This document shows, piece after piece, positions 6,155 through 14,577 of a stretch of DNA of 14,736 nucleotides (position 1 is the stretch's first letter; each line of letters begins with the position of its first letter). Source of the stretch: Chloroflexota bacterium (GTDB lineage: Bacteria; Chloroflexota; Limnocylindria; Limnocylindrales; CSP1-4); the NCBI GenBank assembly GCA_021802185.1, contig JAKAAV010000009.1, forward strand, positions 1 to 14,736, given 5' to 3'. Made by a program: the position numbers and the translations under genes. Below the pieces are notes generated by a model that saw only the letters and a list, made by a program, of their open reading frames with translations, ran no database searches and had not been told where the DNA came from.

Positions 6155-8422
6155 ATGGGAGGCATCGCCGGCGGGACCGGAGACGACACCGGAGGCACCG
6201 GCCGGGCGGACGCGGAGGCATCGGCAAACGCGGCGGCCCGGTCACCGGCCGAGGCGGGCCGGCCCTCCGGGGCGTCGGGGCAGACGGCCGCGACGACCGT
6301 CACGACGGAGGTCGCGAACGGCCGGCGAGCGCTGGCCGTCTGGCCCGGCGAGCCGTACCCGCTTGGCGCGTCGTTCAACGGCGAGGGCACGAACTTCGCG
6401 CTGTTCTCCGAGGCGGCGGAATGCGTCGAACTGTGCGTGTTCGACGATGACGGCGCCGAGACGCGGATCGAGCTGCCCGAGACGACGGGCTTCGTCTGGC
6501 ACGGCTACCTGCCGTCGATCATGCCCGGACAGCGCTACGGGTACCGCGTCCACGGCCCCTGGGACCCGGGGCGCGGCCAGCGCTGCAACCCCTCGAAGCT
6601 GCTGCTCGACCCCTACGCCAAGGCGATCGAGGGGCACGTGAAGTGGAACCCGGCGGTATTCGGCCACCGGTTCGATGACCTGAACGCGAGGAACCCGGCG
6701 GACAGCGCGCCGTTCATGCCGCGCTGCATCGTCGTGGATCCCGCCTTCACCTGGGGCGACGACAAGCGCCCGGGGACGCCGTTCCACGAGACGGTCATCT
6801 ACGAGGCCCACGTCAAGGGCATGACGAAGCTCCACCCGGCCGTCGATCCGGACCTGCGCGGGACGTACGCGGGCATGGCGCACCCCGCCGTCATCGATCA
6901 CCTGCTCGAGCTGGGCGTCACGGCCATCGAGCTCCTGCCGGTCCACCAGTTCGTCCAGGACCAGCACCTCCTCGAGGAAGGGCTGCGGAACTACTGGGGC
7001 TACAACTCGATCGGGTACCTGGCGCCGCACAACGAGTACAGCAGCGTCGGGGAGCAGGGCGGGCAGGTCGGCGACTTCAAGCGCATGGTGCGCGCACTCC
7101 ACTCGGCCGGCATCGAGGTCCTCCTCGACGTCGTCTACAACCACACCGCGGAGGGCAATCACCTCGGGCCGACGCTCTCGTTCCGCGGCATCGACAACGC
7201 CGCGTACTACCGGCTCGACCCTGACCCGCGCTACTACACCGACTACACGGGCACCGGGAACAGCCTGAACATGCGGCAACCCCACGCGCTGCAGCTCGTC
7301 ATGGACAGCCTGCGTTACTGGGTCCTCGAGATGCACGTCGACGGCTTCCGGTTCGACCTCGCGGCGACGCTCGCGCGCGAGCTGCACGAGGTGGACCGCC
7401 TGTCGGCGTTCTTCGACCTCGTCCAGCAGGACCCCGTGCTGAGCCAGGTCAAGCTCATCGCGGAGCCGTGGGACGTCGGGGAGGGCGGCTACCAGGTCGG
7501 CAACTTCCCGACGCGCTGGTCCGAATGGAACGGCCGCTACCGCGACACCGTGCGCGCGCTCTGGAACACGTCGGGTGCAAGCATGGGCGACTTCGGGTAC
7601 CGGCTCACGGGCAGCTCGGACCTGTACGAATCCACAGGCCGCCGTCCGTTCGCGAGCATCAACTTCGTCACGTCCCACGACGGATTCACGCTCCACGACC
7701 TCGTGTCGTACAACCACAAGCACAACGAGGCGAACCTGGAGGGGAACCGCGACGGCACCGACGACAACCGGTCGTGGAACTGCGGCGTCGAAGGCCCGTC
7801 CGACGACCCGGCGGTCGTCACGTGCCGGGAGCAGCAGGTGCGCAACTTCCTCGCGACGCTGTTCCTCTCGCAGGGCGTCCCGATGCTGCTCCACGGAGAC
7901 GAGCTCGGCCGAACGCAGCGCGGCAACAACAACGCGTACTGCCAGGACAACGAGATCTCGTGGATCGACTGGGAGCATGCCGATCTCGACCTGCTCGAGT
8001 TCACGCGCCGCCTCATCCGGTTCCGGCGCGACCACCCCGTGTTCCACCAGCGCCGCTGGTTCGAGGGCCGCGCAGTGCGCGGATCGGCGAACCGCGACAT
8101 CGCCTGGTTCAAGGCGTCGGGCGAGGAGATGACGGACGCAGACTGGAACGAGCCATCGCGAGACTCGCTCGGGATCTTCTTCAACGGCGAGGCGATCACG
8201 AGCCGGGGAGGGCGGGGCGAGCGGATCCTGGACGATTCCTTCTACGTGCTGCTCAACGCACACGAGGGCCCGGTGGAGTTCCGGCTGCCGCGCGTGCTGG
8301 GCGAGTGCTGGGAAGTGGACCTGGATACCGACGACTTCGCCGCTCCGGGTGGCGACTACCGCGCGGACCAGACCGTGACTCTGCACGAGCGCTCGCTGCT
8401 GGTGCTCCGGCGTGTCGATTGA
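6155..8422 (+). CDS. glgX: Glycogen debranching enzyme GlgX/TreX (GH13 isoamylase type)
   Basis: A 755-aa enzyme that hydrolyses alpha-1,6 branches of glycogen or maltodextrin in the cytoplasm and supplies linear chains to TreY. After a roughly 60-residue Gly/Ala/Thr-rich extension, the CBM48 N-terminal domain begins at about GEPYPLGASFNGEGTNFALF (65-84). The GH13 barrel shows all four conserved regions: DVVYNHT (D325), GFRFDLAAT with nucleophile D401, LIAEPWD with acid/base E437, and TSHDG with transition-state stabiliser D509. MLLHGDELGRTQRGNNNAYCQDN is also typical of GlgX/TreX. The C-terminal beta domain follows to residue 755. Usual length is about 700 aa, so the extension is extra; ATG 6155 is the only ATG between the upstream gene's stop and the CBM48 domain, although no strong Shine-Dalgarno precedes it. 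The stop overlaps the treY start by 11 bases. Confidence 0.95.
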   Translation: MGGIAGGTGDDTGGTGRADAEASANAAARSPAEAGRPSGASGQTAATTVTTEVANGRRALAVWPGEPYPLGASFNGEGTNFALFSEAAECVELCVFDDDGAETRIELPETTGFVWHGYLPSIMPGQRYGYRVHGPWDPGRGQRCNPSKLLLDPYAKAIEGHVKWNPAVFGHRFDDLNARNPADSAPFMPRCIVVDPAFTWGDDKRPGTPFHETVIYEAHVKGMTKLHPAVDPDLRGTYAGMAHPAVIDHLLELGVTAIELLPVHQFVQDQHLLEEGLRNYWGYNSIGYLAPHNEYSSVGEQGGQVGDFKRMVRALHSAGIEVLLDVVYNHTAEGNHLGPTLSFRGIDNAAYYRLDPDPRYYTDYTGTGNSLNMRQPHALQLVMDSLRYWVLEMHVDGFRFDLAATLARELHEVDRLSAFFDLVQQDPVLSQVKLIAEPWDVGEGGYQVGNFPTRWSEWNGRYRDTVRALWNTSGASMGDFGYRLTGSSDLYESTGRRPFASINFVTSHDGFTLHDLVSYNHKHNEANLEGNRDGTDDNRSWNCGVEGPSDDPAVVTCREQQVRNFLATLFLSQGVPMLLHGDELGRTQRGNNNAYCQDNEISWIDWEHADLDLLEFTRRLIRFRRDHPVFHQRRWFEGRAVRGSANRDIAWFKASGEEMTDADWNEPSRDSLGIFFNGEAITSRGGRGERILDDSFYVLLNAHEGPVEFRLPRVLGECWEVDLDTDDFAAPGGDYRADQTVTLHERSLLVLRRVD

Positions 8423-11084
8423 CCTGAGCGGGCCGCCGTTGCGGGCGACCTACCGGTTGCAGCTGACCCCCGGCGCCGGGTTCGACTCGGTGGCGGGCCT
8501 CGCCGACTATGTCGCGGCGCTCGGCGTCAGCCACGTCTACACGTCACCGTACCTCCAGGCCGCCCCGCGCAGCACCCACGGGTACGACGTGGTGGATCCA
8601 CGTCGGGTGAACGCCGAGCTCGGGGACGTGGAGGCGCACGAGCGGATGGTCGCGCGGCTGCACGAGCAGGGGCTCGGGCACGTGATCGACGTGGTGCCCA
8701 ACCACATGGCGATCACGGGCGCGGAGAACCCGTGGTGGTGGGACGTGCTCGAGAACGGGCAGGCGAGCCGCTACGCGCGGTACTTCGACGTCGAGTGGCA
8801 CGGACCGGAGGAGCGGCTGCGGGACGTCGTGCTGCTGCCGGTCCTGGGCGACCACTACGGGCGGGTGCTGGAGGCCGGGCAGCTGCGACTCGAGCGGACC
8901 GACGGACGGTTCGAGATCCGGTACGCGGAGCACGTGTTCCCGGTCGCACCCCGGTCGCTCGACCGGCTCCTGGCCGACGCGGCGGCGCGCAGCCGCTCCG
9001 ACCGGCTGGCGTTCGTCGCCGACGTGCTCGCCGGCCTCCCGCCCTCGCACGAGGTGGACGACGCGAGCATCGACCGCCGCCACCGCGACAAGGAGATCGC
9101 CCGACACCTGCTGGAGGACCTCGTCCGCGACGAGCCGGGGACGGCAGCCGCGATCGACGAGGTCGTGGCCGGGATCAACGCCGACGCGGACGCCCTCGAC
9201 GACCTGCTCTCCCGACAGAACTACCGCCTCGCCTTCTGGCGAACCGCCGGGAGCAACATCTCGCACCGGCGGTTCTTCGACGTCGACACGCTCGCGGGCC
9301 TGCGCCAGGAGCGCGAGCGCGTGTTCCGCGAGACCCACGAGCTCGTGCTGTCGTGGTCGGAGTCGGGCGTGGTCGATGGCATGCGCGTCGACCACCCGGA
9401 CGGGCTGCGGGATCCGCAGCAGTACCTCGAGCGGCTGCGCGCGGCGGCGCCGCACGCGTGGATCGTGGTCGAGAAGATCCTCGAGCCGGGAGAGCGGCTG
9501 CGAGAGCGCTGGCCGGTGCAGGGGACGACGGGCTACGACTTCCTCGAGCTGGTCGGGGGCCTCTTCGTGGACGGAGACGGCGAGGGGCCGCTCTCGGACG
9601 TGTACGCGGACTTCATCGGCGAGCGGCTCGACTACCACGAGATCACCCATGACACGCGGTACCTGGTGCTCTCGCAGACGCTCGGCAGCGACCTGAACCG
9701 CCTCACGGCGCTGCTGGCCGACGTGGCCGAAGGGCACCGGCGCCACCGCGACTACACCCGCCATCAGCTGTTCAGCGCGCTCCGGGAGATCCTGGCCGCG
9801 TTCCCGGTGTACCGGACGTACGTCCGCGCGGACGTGGGGCAGATCGACGACGCGGACGTGCGCTACGTCAACGACGCGATCGCCGACGCGCGGGCGCGCC
9901 GCGAGGACCTCGGGGAGGACCTGTTCGACTTCATCGGCGACCTGCTGACGCTGCGCATCACGGGCGACCTCGAGGCGGAGTTCGTCATGCGCTTCCAGCA
10001 GCTGAGCAGCGCGGTGATGGCGAAGGGCGTCGAGGACACGGCGTTCTATCGCTACCTGCGCCTCCTCTCGCTGAACGAGGTGGGCTCCGATCCGGCGCTG
10101 TTCGGCCGCTCCATCGACGCGTTCCACGCCCGCTGCGTCGAGATGCGGCAGCGACGCCCACTCGCGATGCTCACGACGTCGACCCACGACACGAAGCGGA
10201 GCGAGGACGTCCGGGCCCGCATCTCGGTGCTGTCCGAGATGCCGGGGACGTGGGCCGAGGCCGTGCGGCGCTGGCGCGACATGAACGAGCGGCACCGCCG
10301 CGACGGCGAGCCCGACCGGAACATGGAGTACCTGCTCTACCAGACGCTCGTCGGGGCGTGGCCGATCGAGACGGAACGGGTGCTCGCGTACGTGACCAAG
10401 GCCGCGCGGGAGGCGAAGGTCCACACGTCGTGGATCGACGTGAACGCGACGTACGAGTCGGCGCTCACCGCGTTCGTGCTGGGGATCCTCGGCGACGAGG
10501 CGTTCCGGGCCGATCTCGAGGCGTTCGTCGAGCCGCTCGTCCGACTGGGACGGGTGAACTCGCTGTCGCAGACCCTCCTCAAGCTCACCGCGCCCGGCAT
10601 CCCCGACATCTACCAGGGCTGCGAGCTGTGGGACCTGAGCCTGGTCGACCCCGACAACCGGCGGCCGGTCGACTGGGACCGCCGGCGCGAGCTGCTCACC
10701 TGGCTCGACGACGGATGCTCGCCCGAGGAGATCATGGCCCGCGAGGACGACGGGGCCCCGAAGCTGTGGCTGATCCGCCAGGCCCTTCGGCTGCGGCGGG
10801 AACGCGCCGAGGCATTCGGGGCGCGCGGCGCGTATGCGCCGCTCAACGCGAAGGGGGCGCGGGCCGCCCACGTCGTGGCGTTCTCGCGCGGCGAGACCAC
10901 GGTCACGGTCGCGCCACGGCTCGTGCACCGCCTCGCAGGCGACTGGCGCGACACCGAGCTCGAGCTCCCGGCCGGACGCTGGCGGGACGTGCTCTCGGGG
11001 GCCGAGCACGCAGGCGGGACGCGCCCGATGCGCGAGCTCCTCGGCCGGTTCCCCGTCGCGCTGCTGGACCGGACCGGCGGATGA
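8412..11084 (+). CDS. treY: Maltooligosyl trehalose synthase TreY (GH13)
   Basis: An 890-aa intramolecular transglycosylase that turns the reducing-end alpha-1,4 link of a maltooligosaccharide into an alpha,alpha-1,1 link. The N-terminus has the TreY signature ATYRLQLTPGAGFDSV, then YTSPYLQAAPRSTHGYDVVD and HVIDVVPNHMAI. Catalytic residues are D327 (GMRVDHPDG), E354 (IVVEKILEPGE) and D593 (TSTHDTKRSEDVRAR). Further TreY marks are SSAVMAKGVEDTAFYRY and PGIPDIYQGCELWDLSLVDPDNRRPVD. Length fits the larger bacterial forms. GTG 8412 lies 11 bases inside glgX, and the gene's TGA overlaps the treZ ATG (ATGA), so the three genes are translationally coupled. The long antisense frames over this gene are shadows of its GC-rich codons. 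Confidence 0.96.
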   Translation: MSIDLSGPPLRATYRLQLTPGAGFDSVAGLADYVAALGVSHVYTSPYLQAAPRSTHGYDVVDPRRVNAELGDVEAHERMVARLHEQGLGHVIDVVPNHMAITGAENPWWWDVLENGQASRYARYFDVEWHGPEERLRDVVLLPVLGDHYGRVLEAGQLRLERTDGRFEIRYAEHVFPVAPRSLDRLLADAAARSRSDRLAFVADVLAGLPPSHEVDDASIDRRHRDKEIARHLLEDLVRDEPGTAAAIDEVVAGINADADALDDLLSRQNYRLAFWRTAGSNISHRRFFDVDTLAGLRQERERVFRETHELVLSWSESGVVDGMRVDHPDGLRDPQQYLERLRAAAPHAWIVVEKILEPGERLRERWPVQGTTGYDFLELVGGLFVDGDGEGPLSDVYADFIGERLDYHEITHDTRYLVLSQTLGSDLNRLTALLADVAEGHRRHRDYTRHQLFSALREILAAFPVYRTYVRADVGQIDDADVRYVNDAIADARARREDLGEDLFDFIGDLLTLRITGDLEAEFVMRFQQLSSAVMAKGVEDTAFYRYLRLLSLNEVGSDPALFGRSIDAFHARCVEMRQRRPLAMLTTSTHDTKRSEDVRARISVLSEMPGTWAEAVRRWRDMNERHRRDGEPDRNMEYLLYQTLVGAWPIETERVLAYVTKAAREAKVHTSWIDVNATYESALTAFVLGILGDEAFRADLEAFVEPLVRLGRVNSLSQTLLKLTAPGIPDIYQGCELWDLSLVDPDNRRPVDWDRRRELLTWLDDGCSPEEIMAREDDGAPKLWLIRQALRLRRERAEAFGARGAYAPLNAKGARAAHVVAFSRGETTVTVAPRLVHRLAGDWRDTELELPAGRWRDVLSGAEHAGGTRPMRELLGRFPVALLDRTGG

Positions 11085-12838
11085 CGCAGTTCCGGGTGTG
11101 GGCGCCGATCCCGGAACGCGTCGATCTCGATCTCGAGGACGAGCGCGTGCCGATGACGCGCGGCGACGACGGGTGGTGGCACGTGGACGACCCGGGCGAG
11201 GCCGCGGGCGTCGACTACGGGTTCGTGCTCGACGGCGAGGGGCCGTTCCCCGACCCGCGATCACCCTGGCAGCCCACCGGGGTGTCGGGGCCGTCGCGGA
11301 CCATCGACCATTCCGCGTTCGCCTGGACCGACAGCCGCTGGCGCCCCGTGCCGCTCGCGTCGGCCGTGCTCTACGAGGTGCACATCGGGACCTTCACCTC
11401 CGCGGGGACGTTCGACGCCGCCATCGAGCGGCTCGATCACCTGGTCGATCTCGGGGTGACGCACGTCGAGGTCATGCCCGTGAACGAGTTCGCCGGCGAC
11501 CGCGGCTGGGGCTACGACGGCGTCCTGCTGTACGCGCCGCACCACGCCTACGGCGGTCCCGAGGGCATGAAGCGGTTCGTCGACGCGTGCCACAGGAGGG
11601 GGCTCGCGGTCGTGCTCGACGTCGTCTACAACCACCTCGGCCCCACCGGGAACTACCTGCCGCGCTTCGGCCCGTACCTCACCGACCGGTACGTGACGCT
11701 GTGGGGCGGCGCCATGAACGTGGACGGCCCCGGCAGCGACGAGGTCCGGCGGTTCATCGGGGACAACGTCGCGATGTGGTTCCGGGACTATCACGTCGAC
11801 GGGCTGCGGATCGACGCCGTCCACGCCATCGTCGACACGTCGGCGGTCCACCTGCTCGAGCAGCTGTCGCGCGAAGTCGAAGCGCTCGAGGCCCACCTCG
11901 CCCGCCCGCTCGCACTGATCGCGGAGAGCGACGTGAACGACCCGCGACTCGTCCGATCGACCGAAGCCGGAGGGTACGGGCTGACCGCCGTCTGGAACGA
12001 CGACGTCCATCACGCGCTGCACGTGGCGCTGACGGCCGAGCGGGATCGCTACTACGCCGACTTCGAGGGCCTCGACGACTTCGTGCGAGCGCTCGCAGAG
12101 AACTGGGCATACGCCGAACGGGCGTCGGAGTTCCGGGGCCGGCGGCACGGGCGCTCGGCCGCGGACCTGCCGCCCTCGCGGTTCGTCGTGTTCCTCCAGA
12201 ACCACGACCAGGTCGGCAATCGCGCGACCGGCGAGCGCCTCTCGATGCTCGTCGACGACGACCTGCTCGCGGCCGCCGCGGCACTCCTGCTGCTCTCGCC
12301 GTTCGTGCCGCTCCTGTTCATGGGCGAGGAGTGGGCGGCGGACACCCCGTTCCTGTACTTCACCGATCACCCACCCGAACTCGGCGAGGCGATCCGGAAC
12401 GGGCGCCGGGCGGAGTTTGCGACGGACGCGATCCGGCCCGAGCAGATCCCGGACCCGCAGGACCCCGAGACGTTCGAGCGGTCGAAGCTCGACTGGGCGG
12501 AGCTCGCGACGCCGCGCGGTCGGCGGATGTTCGACTGGTACCGGTCGCTGCTCCGGCTGCGACGGGAGCGGCCGGAGCTGGCCGCCGGCCGGCACGCGAG
12601 CATGGCGGTGCAGCACGATGCGCAGGCGCGGTGGATCGTGGTGCGTCGCGGGTCCGTCACCGTCGCGGCCAACCTCGGGCGAACCGAGCGGCGCGTGCCG
12701 GCGCACGGTGCGGCGGAGGCGTCCGTGCTGCGCGTGTGGGGCATGATGCCGCGGCTCGGTCCCGACACGCCCGACGAGCTCGTGCTCCCGCCCGGGACGA
12801 CGGTCGTGCTCGACGTCCCCGCCACGGCGAAGGGCTGA
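11081..12838 (+). CDS. treZ: Malto-oligosyltrehalose trehalohydrolase TreZ (GH13)
   Basis: A 585-aa hydrolase that cleaves maltooligosyl trehalose next to the trehalose unit and releases free trehalose, the last step of the TreX-TreY-TreZ route. The N-terminal beta domain (FRVWAPIPERVDLDL, to about residue 90) is followed by the barrel: LYEVHIGTFTSAGTF, VMPVNEFAGDRGWGYDGV, and DVVYNHLGPTGNYL. Catalytic residues are D245 (GLRIDAVHAI), E282 (LIAESDVNDPR) and D376 (QNHDQVGN). LLFMGEEWAADTPFLYFTDH is a TreZ hallmark. Length matches the family. ATG 11081 overlaps the treY stop by four bases. The perfect hairpin two bases after its stop closes the operon. Confidence 0.97.
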   Translation: MTQFRVWAPIPERVDLDLEDERVPMTRGDDGWWHVDDPGEAAGVDYGFVLDGEGPFPDPRSPWQPTGVSGPSRTIDHSAFAWTDSRWRPVPLASAVLYEVHIGTFTSAGTFDAAIERLDHLVDLGVTHVEVMPVNEFAGDRGWGYDGVLLYAPHHAYGGPEGMKRFVDACHRRGLAVVLDVVYNHLGPTGNYLPRFGPYLTDRYVTLWGGAMNVDGPGSDEVRRFIGDNVAMWFRDYHVDGLRIDAVHAIVDTSAVHLLEQLSREVEALEAHLARPLALIAESDVNDPRLVRSTEAGGYGLTAVWNDDVHHALHVALTAERDRYYADFEGLDDFVRALAENWAYAERASEFRGRRHGRSAADLPPSRFVVFLQNHDQVGNRATGERLSMLVDDDLLAAAAALLLLSPFVPLLFMGEEWAADTPFLYFTDHPPELGEAIRNGRRAEFATDAIRPEQIPDPQDPETFERSKLDWAELATPRGRRMFDWYRSLLRLRRERPELAAGRHASMAVQHDAQARWIVVRRGSVTVAANLGRTERRVPAHGAAEASVLRVWGMMPRLGPDTPDELVLPPGTTVVLDVPATAKG

Positions 12839-12839
12839 A

Positions 12840-12874
12840 GAGGGCGCGTCCTCGTCGAGAGAGGACGCGCCCTC
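12840..12874. terminator. Perfect 14-bp inverted repeat after treZ, probable bidirectional terminator
   Basis: The arms GAGGGCGCGTCCTC (12840-12853) and GAGGACGCGCCCTC (12861-12874) pair without mismatch around a 7-base loop. The repeat begins two bases after the treZ stop and lies between convergent genes, 49 bases from the end of the SRPBCC gene, so it can serve both strands. No T-tract follows on either side, as is common for high-GC genomes, so termination is inferred from position and stem strength. Confidence 0.75.
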
Positions 12875-12923
12875 GTGCGATTGATCCGTACGGCAGGCTG
12901 CCCACGGGCCGCCTGCCCGGCGT

Positions 12924-13559
12924 TCAGCGGTCGCGGCCCTCGGCGTCGCGCTCGGCGGCCACGTCGCCGGTGACGTCGCCAGTCGCGGGGTCGTCGCCAC
13001 TCGCGCCGGCCGCACCGGCCCCGAAGCCCGTGCCGCCATTCGGGTGAGTGTCGCCCAGCCCGGAGCTCGAGGAGCCCGCCGACCCCGATGCGGTGCTGGT
13101 CGTCTCGCCGCCGTGGACCTCGCCACGCCACGCGCCGGTCTCCTGGCCGCGGCTCTCGATGAAGCCCTTGAACTTGTCGAGGTCGCCCTTCACCTGCCGC
13201 TGCAGCGCGCCGAGCGCCACGCCCGCGCTCTCGACGGGGCCCTCGGGCTCGACGTCCATCTGCAGCTGGACGCGCGTCCGGTCGCCGCCGAGGGACTGGA
13301 AGGTCACGACGCCGGCGTTCCGCGCACCGGTCGTGCTCGTCCACGCGATCCGCTGGTCCGGCGTCTGTTCGGTGATCTCGGCGTCCCACTCCTTGGTCTT
13401 GCCGCGAACGTCGGCCTTCCAGTGGAGCCGCGTGTCACTGAGCTGCTGGACCTGCTCCACGCCGTCCATGAACTGCGGGAAGCTCTCGAACTGCGTCCAC
13501 TGGTTGTACGCGGTGTGGACCGGGACGTTGACGTCGATCGATTCGGTGACCTGGGCCAT
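12924..13559 (-). CDS. SRPBCC family protein (polyketide cyclase/dehydrase-like) with low-complexity tail
   Basis: A 211-aa protein. Residues 1 to about 145 form an SRPBCC (START-like) domain: the opening strand VTESIDVNVPVHTAYNQWTQ (4-23), FESFPQFMDGVEQVQQL (24-40), the KADVRGKTKEWDAEITEQ strands and DQRIAWTST, ending in the long C-terminal helix ALGALQRQVKGDLDKFKGFIESRG. This matches the COG5637-type group, predicted small-molecule or lipid binding proteins without a known reaction. Residues from about 150 are Gly/Ser/Ala/Asp-rich and disordered (TTSTASGSAGSSSSG). ATG 13559 has GGGGAGG at 13573-13567, seven bases upstream. It ends 49 bases from the treZ terminator hairpin. Family members are often stress-linked, but nothing here shows a specific role. 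Confidence 0.9.
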   Translation of the reverse strand: MAQVTESIDVNVPVHTAYNQWTQFESFPQFMDGVEQVQQLSDTRLHWKADVRGKTKEWDAEITEQTPDQRIAWTSTTGARNAGVVTFQSLGGDRTRVQLQMDVEPEGPVESAGVALGALQRQVKGDLDKFKGFIESRGQETGAWRGEVHGGETTSTASGSAGSSSSGLGDTHPNGGTGFGAGAAGASGDDPATGDVTGDVAAERDAEGRDR

Positions 13560-13566
13560 GCGGACA

Positions 13567-13573
13567 CCTCCCC
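13567..13573 (-). promoter_or_regulatory. Shine-Dalgarno site of the SRPBCC gene
   Basis: The minus strand reads GGGGAGG seven bases before ATG 13559. It decides the start against the longer open frame that continues upstream to about 14036. Confidence 0.7.
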
Positions 13574-13729
13574 TGTCGTCTCTGATGGACGGCCAAGGTA
13601 CGGGGCGGGCTTCTGCGCGCCGTGACGAGGACTCGGACGGCCCCTTGCAGCGGGATCGCAGATCGGCGACCGGAGGCGGCGCCGCGCTGCCGGCCGCGCT
13701 GCCGTACGTGCGCGAGCCCAGGGGCCCTG

Positions 13730-14284
13730 CTACAGCGCGACCTGGCCCTCGAACGTGTCCTGCAGCAGGATCCAGTTCGCCGCGTCCCGGACGTCGCGCG
13801 CGTCGTGGTCGGGTCGGTGAAGGGCGGCGAGCGGGGAGTTTGGCGGCGGCCCGAGCCGGATGATCTGGAATCCGATCGGGCGCCATCCGACGATGTCGGC
13901 ATCGGCGTCCACGATCAGGAAGCCGGGCTCGCCGTGCGGCCTGAGCTCGGCGGCGAGACGTGCCGGATCCTCCGGTCGCGGTCCCCACACCGTCTCGTGC
14001 GGGCCGTCGGGGCGCTCGCTCGCCATCTCCCAGCACACGACCTTGAGGTCCGGACGACCGAGCAGGTCGCGGACGAGCCAGATCCGTTCCTCTTCGTCCG
14101 CGGGAAGGCTGCGCCCGCCCGCCATCGACCCCGCGAGCAGGACCGGCCTCGACAGGAGCTCGAGGCGTTCGAGGGCCTCGTCCGTCGCCGGCCGGAGCAG
14201 GAGCGCGTCCTGCTCGTCGCCCGAATCCGCATCCTGACCGCGCGGCTCGACGAGCGCACCGAGTTCGATGACAACGTGGGGCAA
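13730..14284 (-). CDS. HAD-like hydrolase-fold protein with degenerate catalytic motifs (tentative)
   Basis: A 184-aa protein starting at TTG 14284. Its layout suggests a HAD-fold domain: a first strand VVIELGAL (4-11) where active enzymes have DxDxT/V, a helix plus strand PATDEALERLELLSRPVLLAGS (32-53) like the usual 'EaLerL---g-pv-L-Tn' motif II region, and GFLIVDADADIVGWRPIGFQIIRL (121-144) like the motif IV 'fVgDs--Di-aa--aGm--irv'. Motif I lacks both aspartates, so it is probably not a phosphatase; it may be a binding or structural protein. This assignment is an inference from pattern only. A conserved-looking C-terminus, DVRDAANWILLQDTFEG (164-180), ends the protein. GGGAGG at 14295-14290 supports the TTG start. 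It lies 170 bp upstream of the SRPBCC gene on the same strand, possibly one transcript. Confidence 0.75.
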   Translation of the reverse strand: MPHVVIELGALVEPRGQDADSGDEQDALLLRPATDEALERLELLSRPVLLAGSMAGGRSLPADEEERIWLVRDLLGRPDLKVVCWEMASERPDGPHETVWGPRPEDPARLAAELRPHGEPGFLIVDADADIVGWRPIGFQIIRLGPPPNSPLAALHRPDHDARDVRDAANWILLQDTFEGQVAL

Positions 14285-14577
14285 GGCGACCTCCCGGACC
14301 GCGTGCGTTCAGCCACCAACGCTATCCGGGCACATCCCGTCCCGCGACGCCAGCGGGTCGCGGCCGGCTTGCAGGTGGGTTGCGGTCCACGCCCTGGGCG
14401 ACGACGCGTGCTTGAAGATGGCCGTGCCGCCGCCGCGCGTAACGCACGTGTGAGGATCGTCTTGGCGGAGAGGGTGGGGCTTGGACAGCCGCGCCCATAT
14501 CGTGAGGACGTCGCCGGAACGCGACACGGAGGCCGCGGGAGGCGGCCGGCTGAGGGACGAGGAACAGGGGGGCAGCC
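14285..14577. other. Divergent intergenic region
   Basis: This separates the minus-strand HAD-like gene from the + strand 42-aa peptide gene. It holds the Shine-Dalgarno of the former and two short dyads: CCGCGAC/GTCGCGG (14342-14363) and GGCCGC/GCGGCC (14531-14547, about 30 bases before the peptide gene). A 72-codon minus-strand frame at 14309-14527 has no ribosome site and an unconvincing translation. I found no clear promoter. Confidence 0.5.
14290..14295 (-). promoter_or_regulatory. Shine-Dalgarno site deciding a TTG start
   Basis: The minus strand reads GGGAGG, five bases before TTG 14284. No ATG or GTG nearby has a comparable site, so the HAD-like gene most probably starts with TTG. 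Confidence 0.65.

Noticed and set aside
8544..11264. 906-codon minus-strand open frame antisense to treY
   Set aside because: TreY motifs on the + strand are unambiguous; the antisense product is compositionally biased and motif-free. The same holds for long frames antisense to glgX (6242-8386) and treZ (11261-13126).
14309..14527. 72-codon minus-strand frame upstream of the HAD-like gene
   Set aside because: No Shine-Dalgarno precedes its ATG and the translation has no recognisable pattern; I treat it as leader or non-coding DNA.
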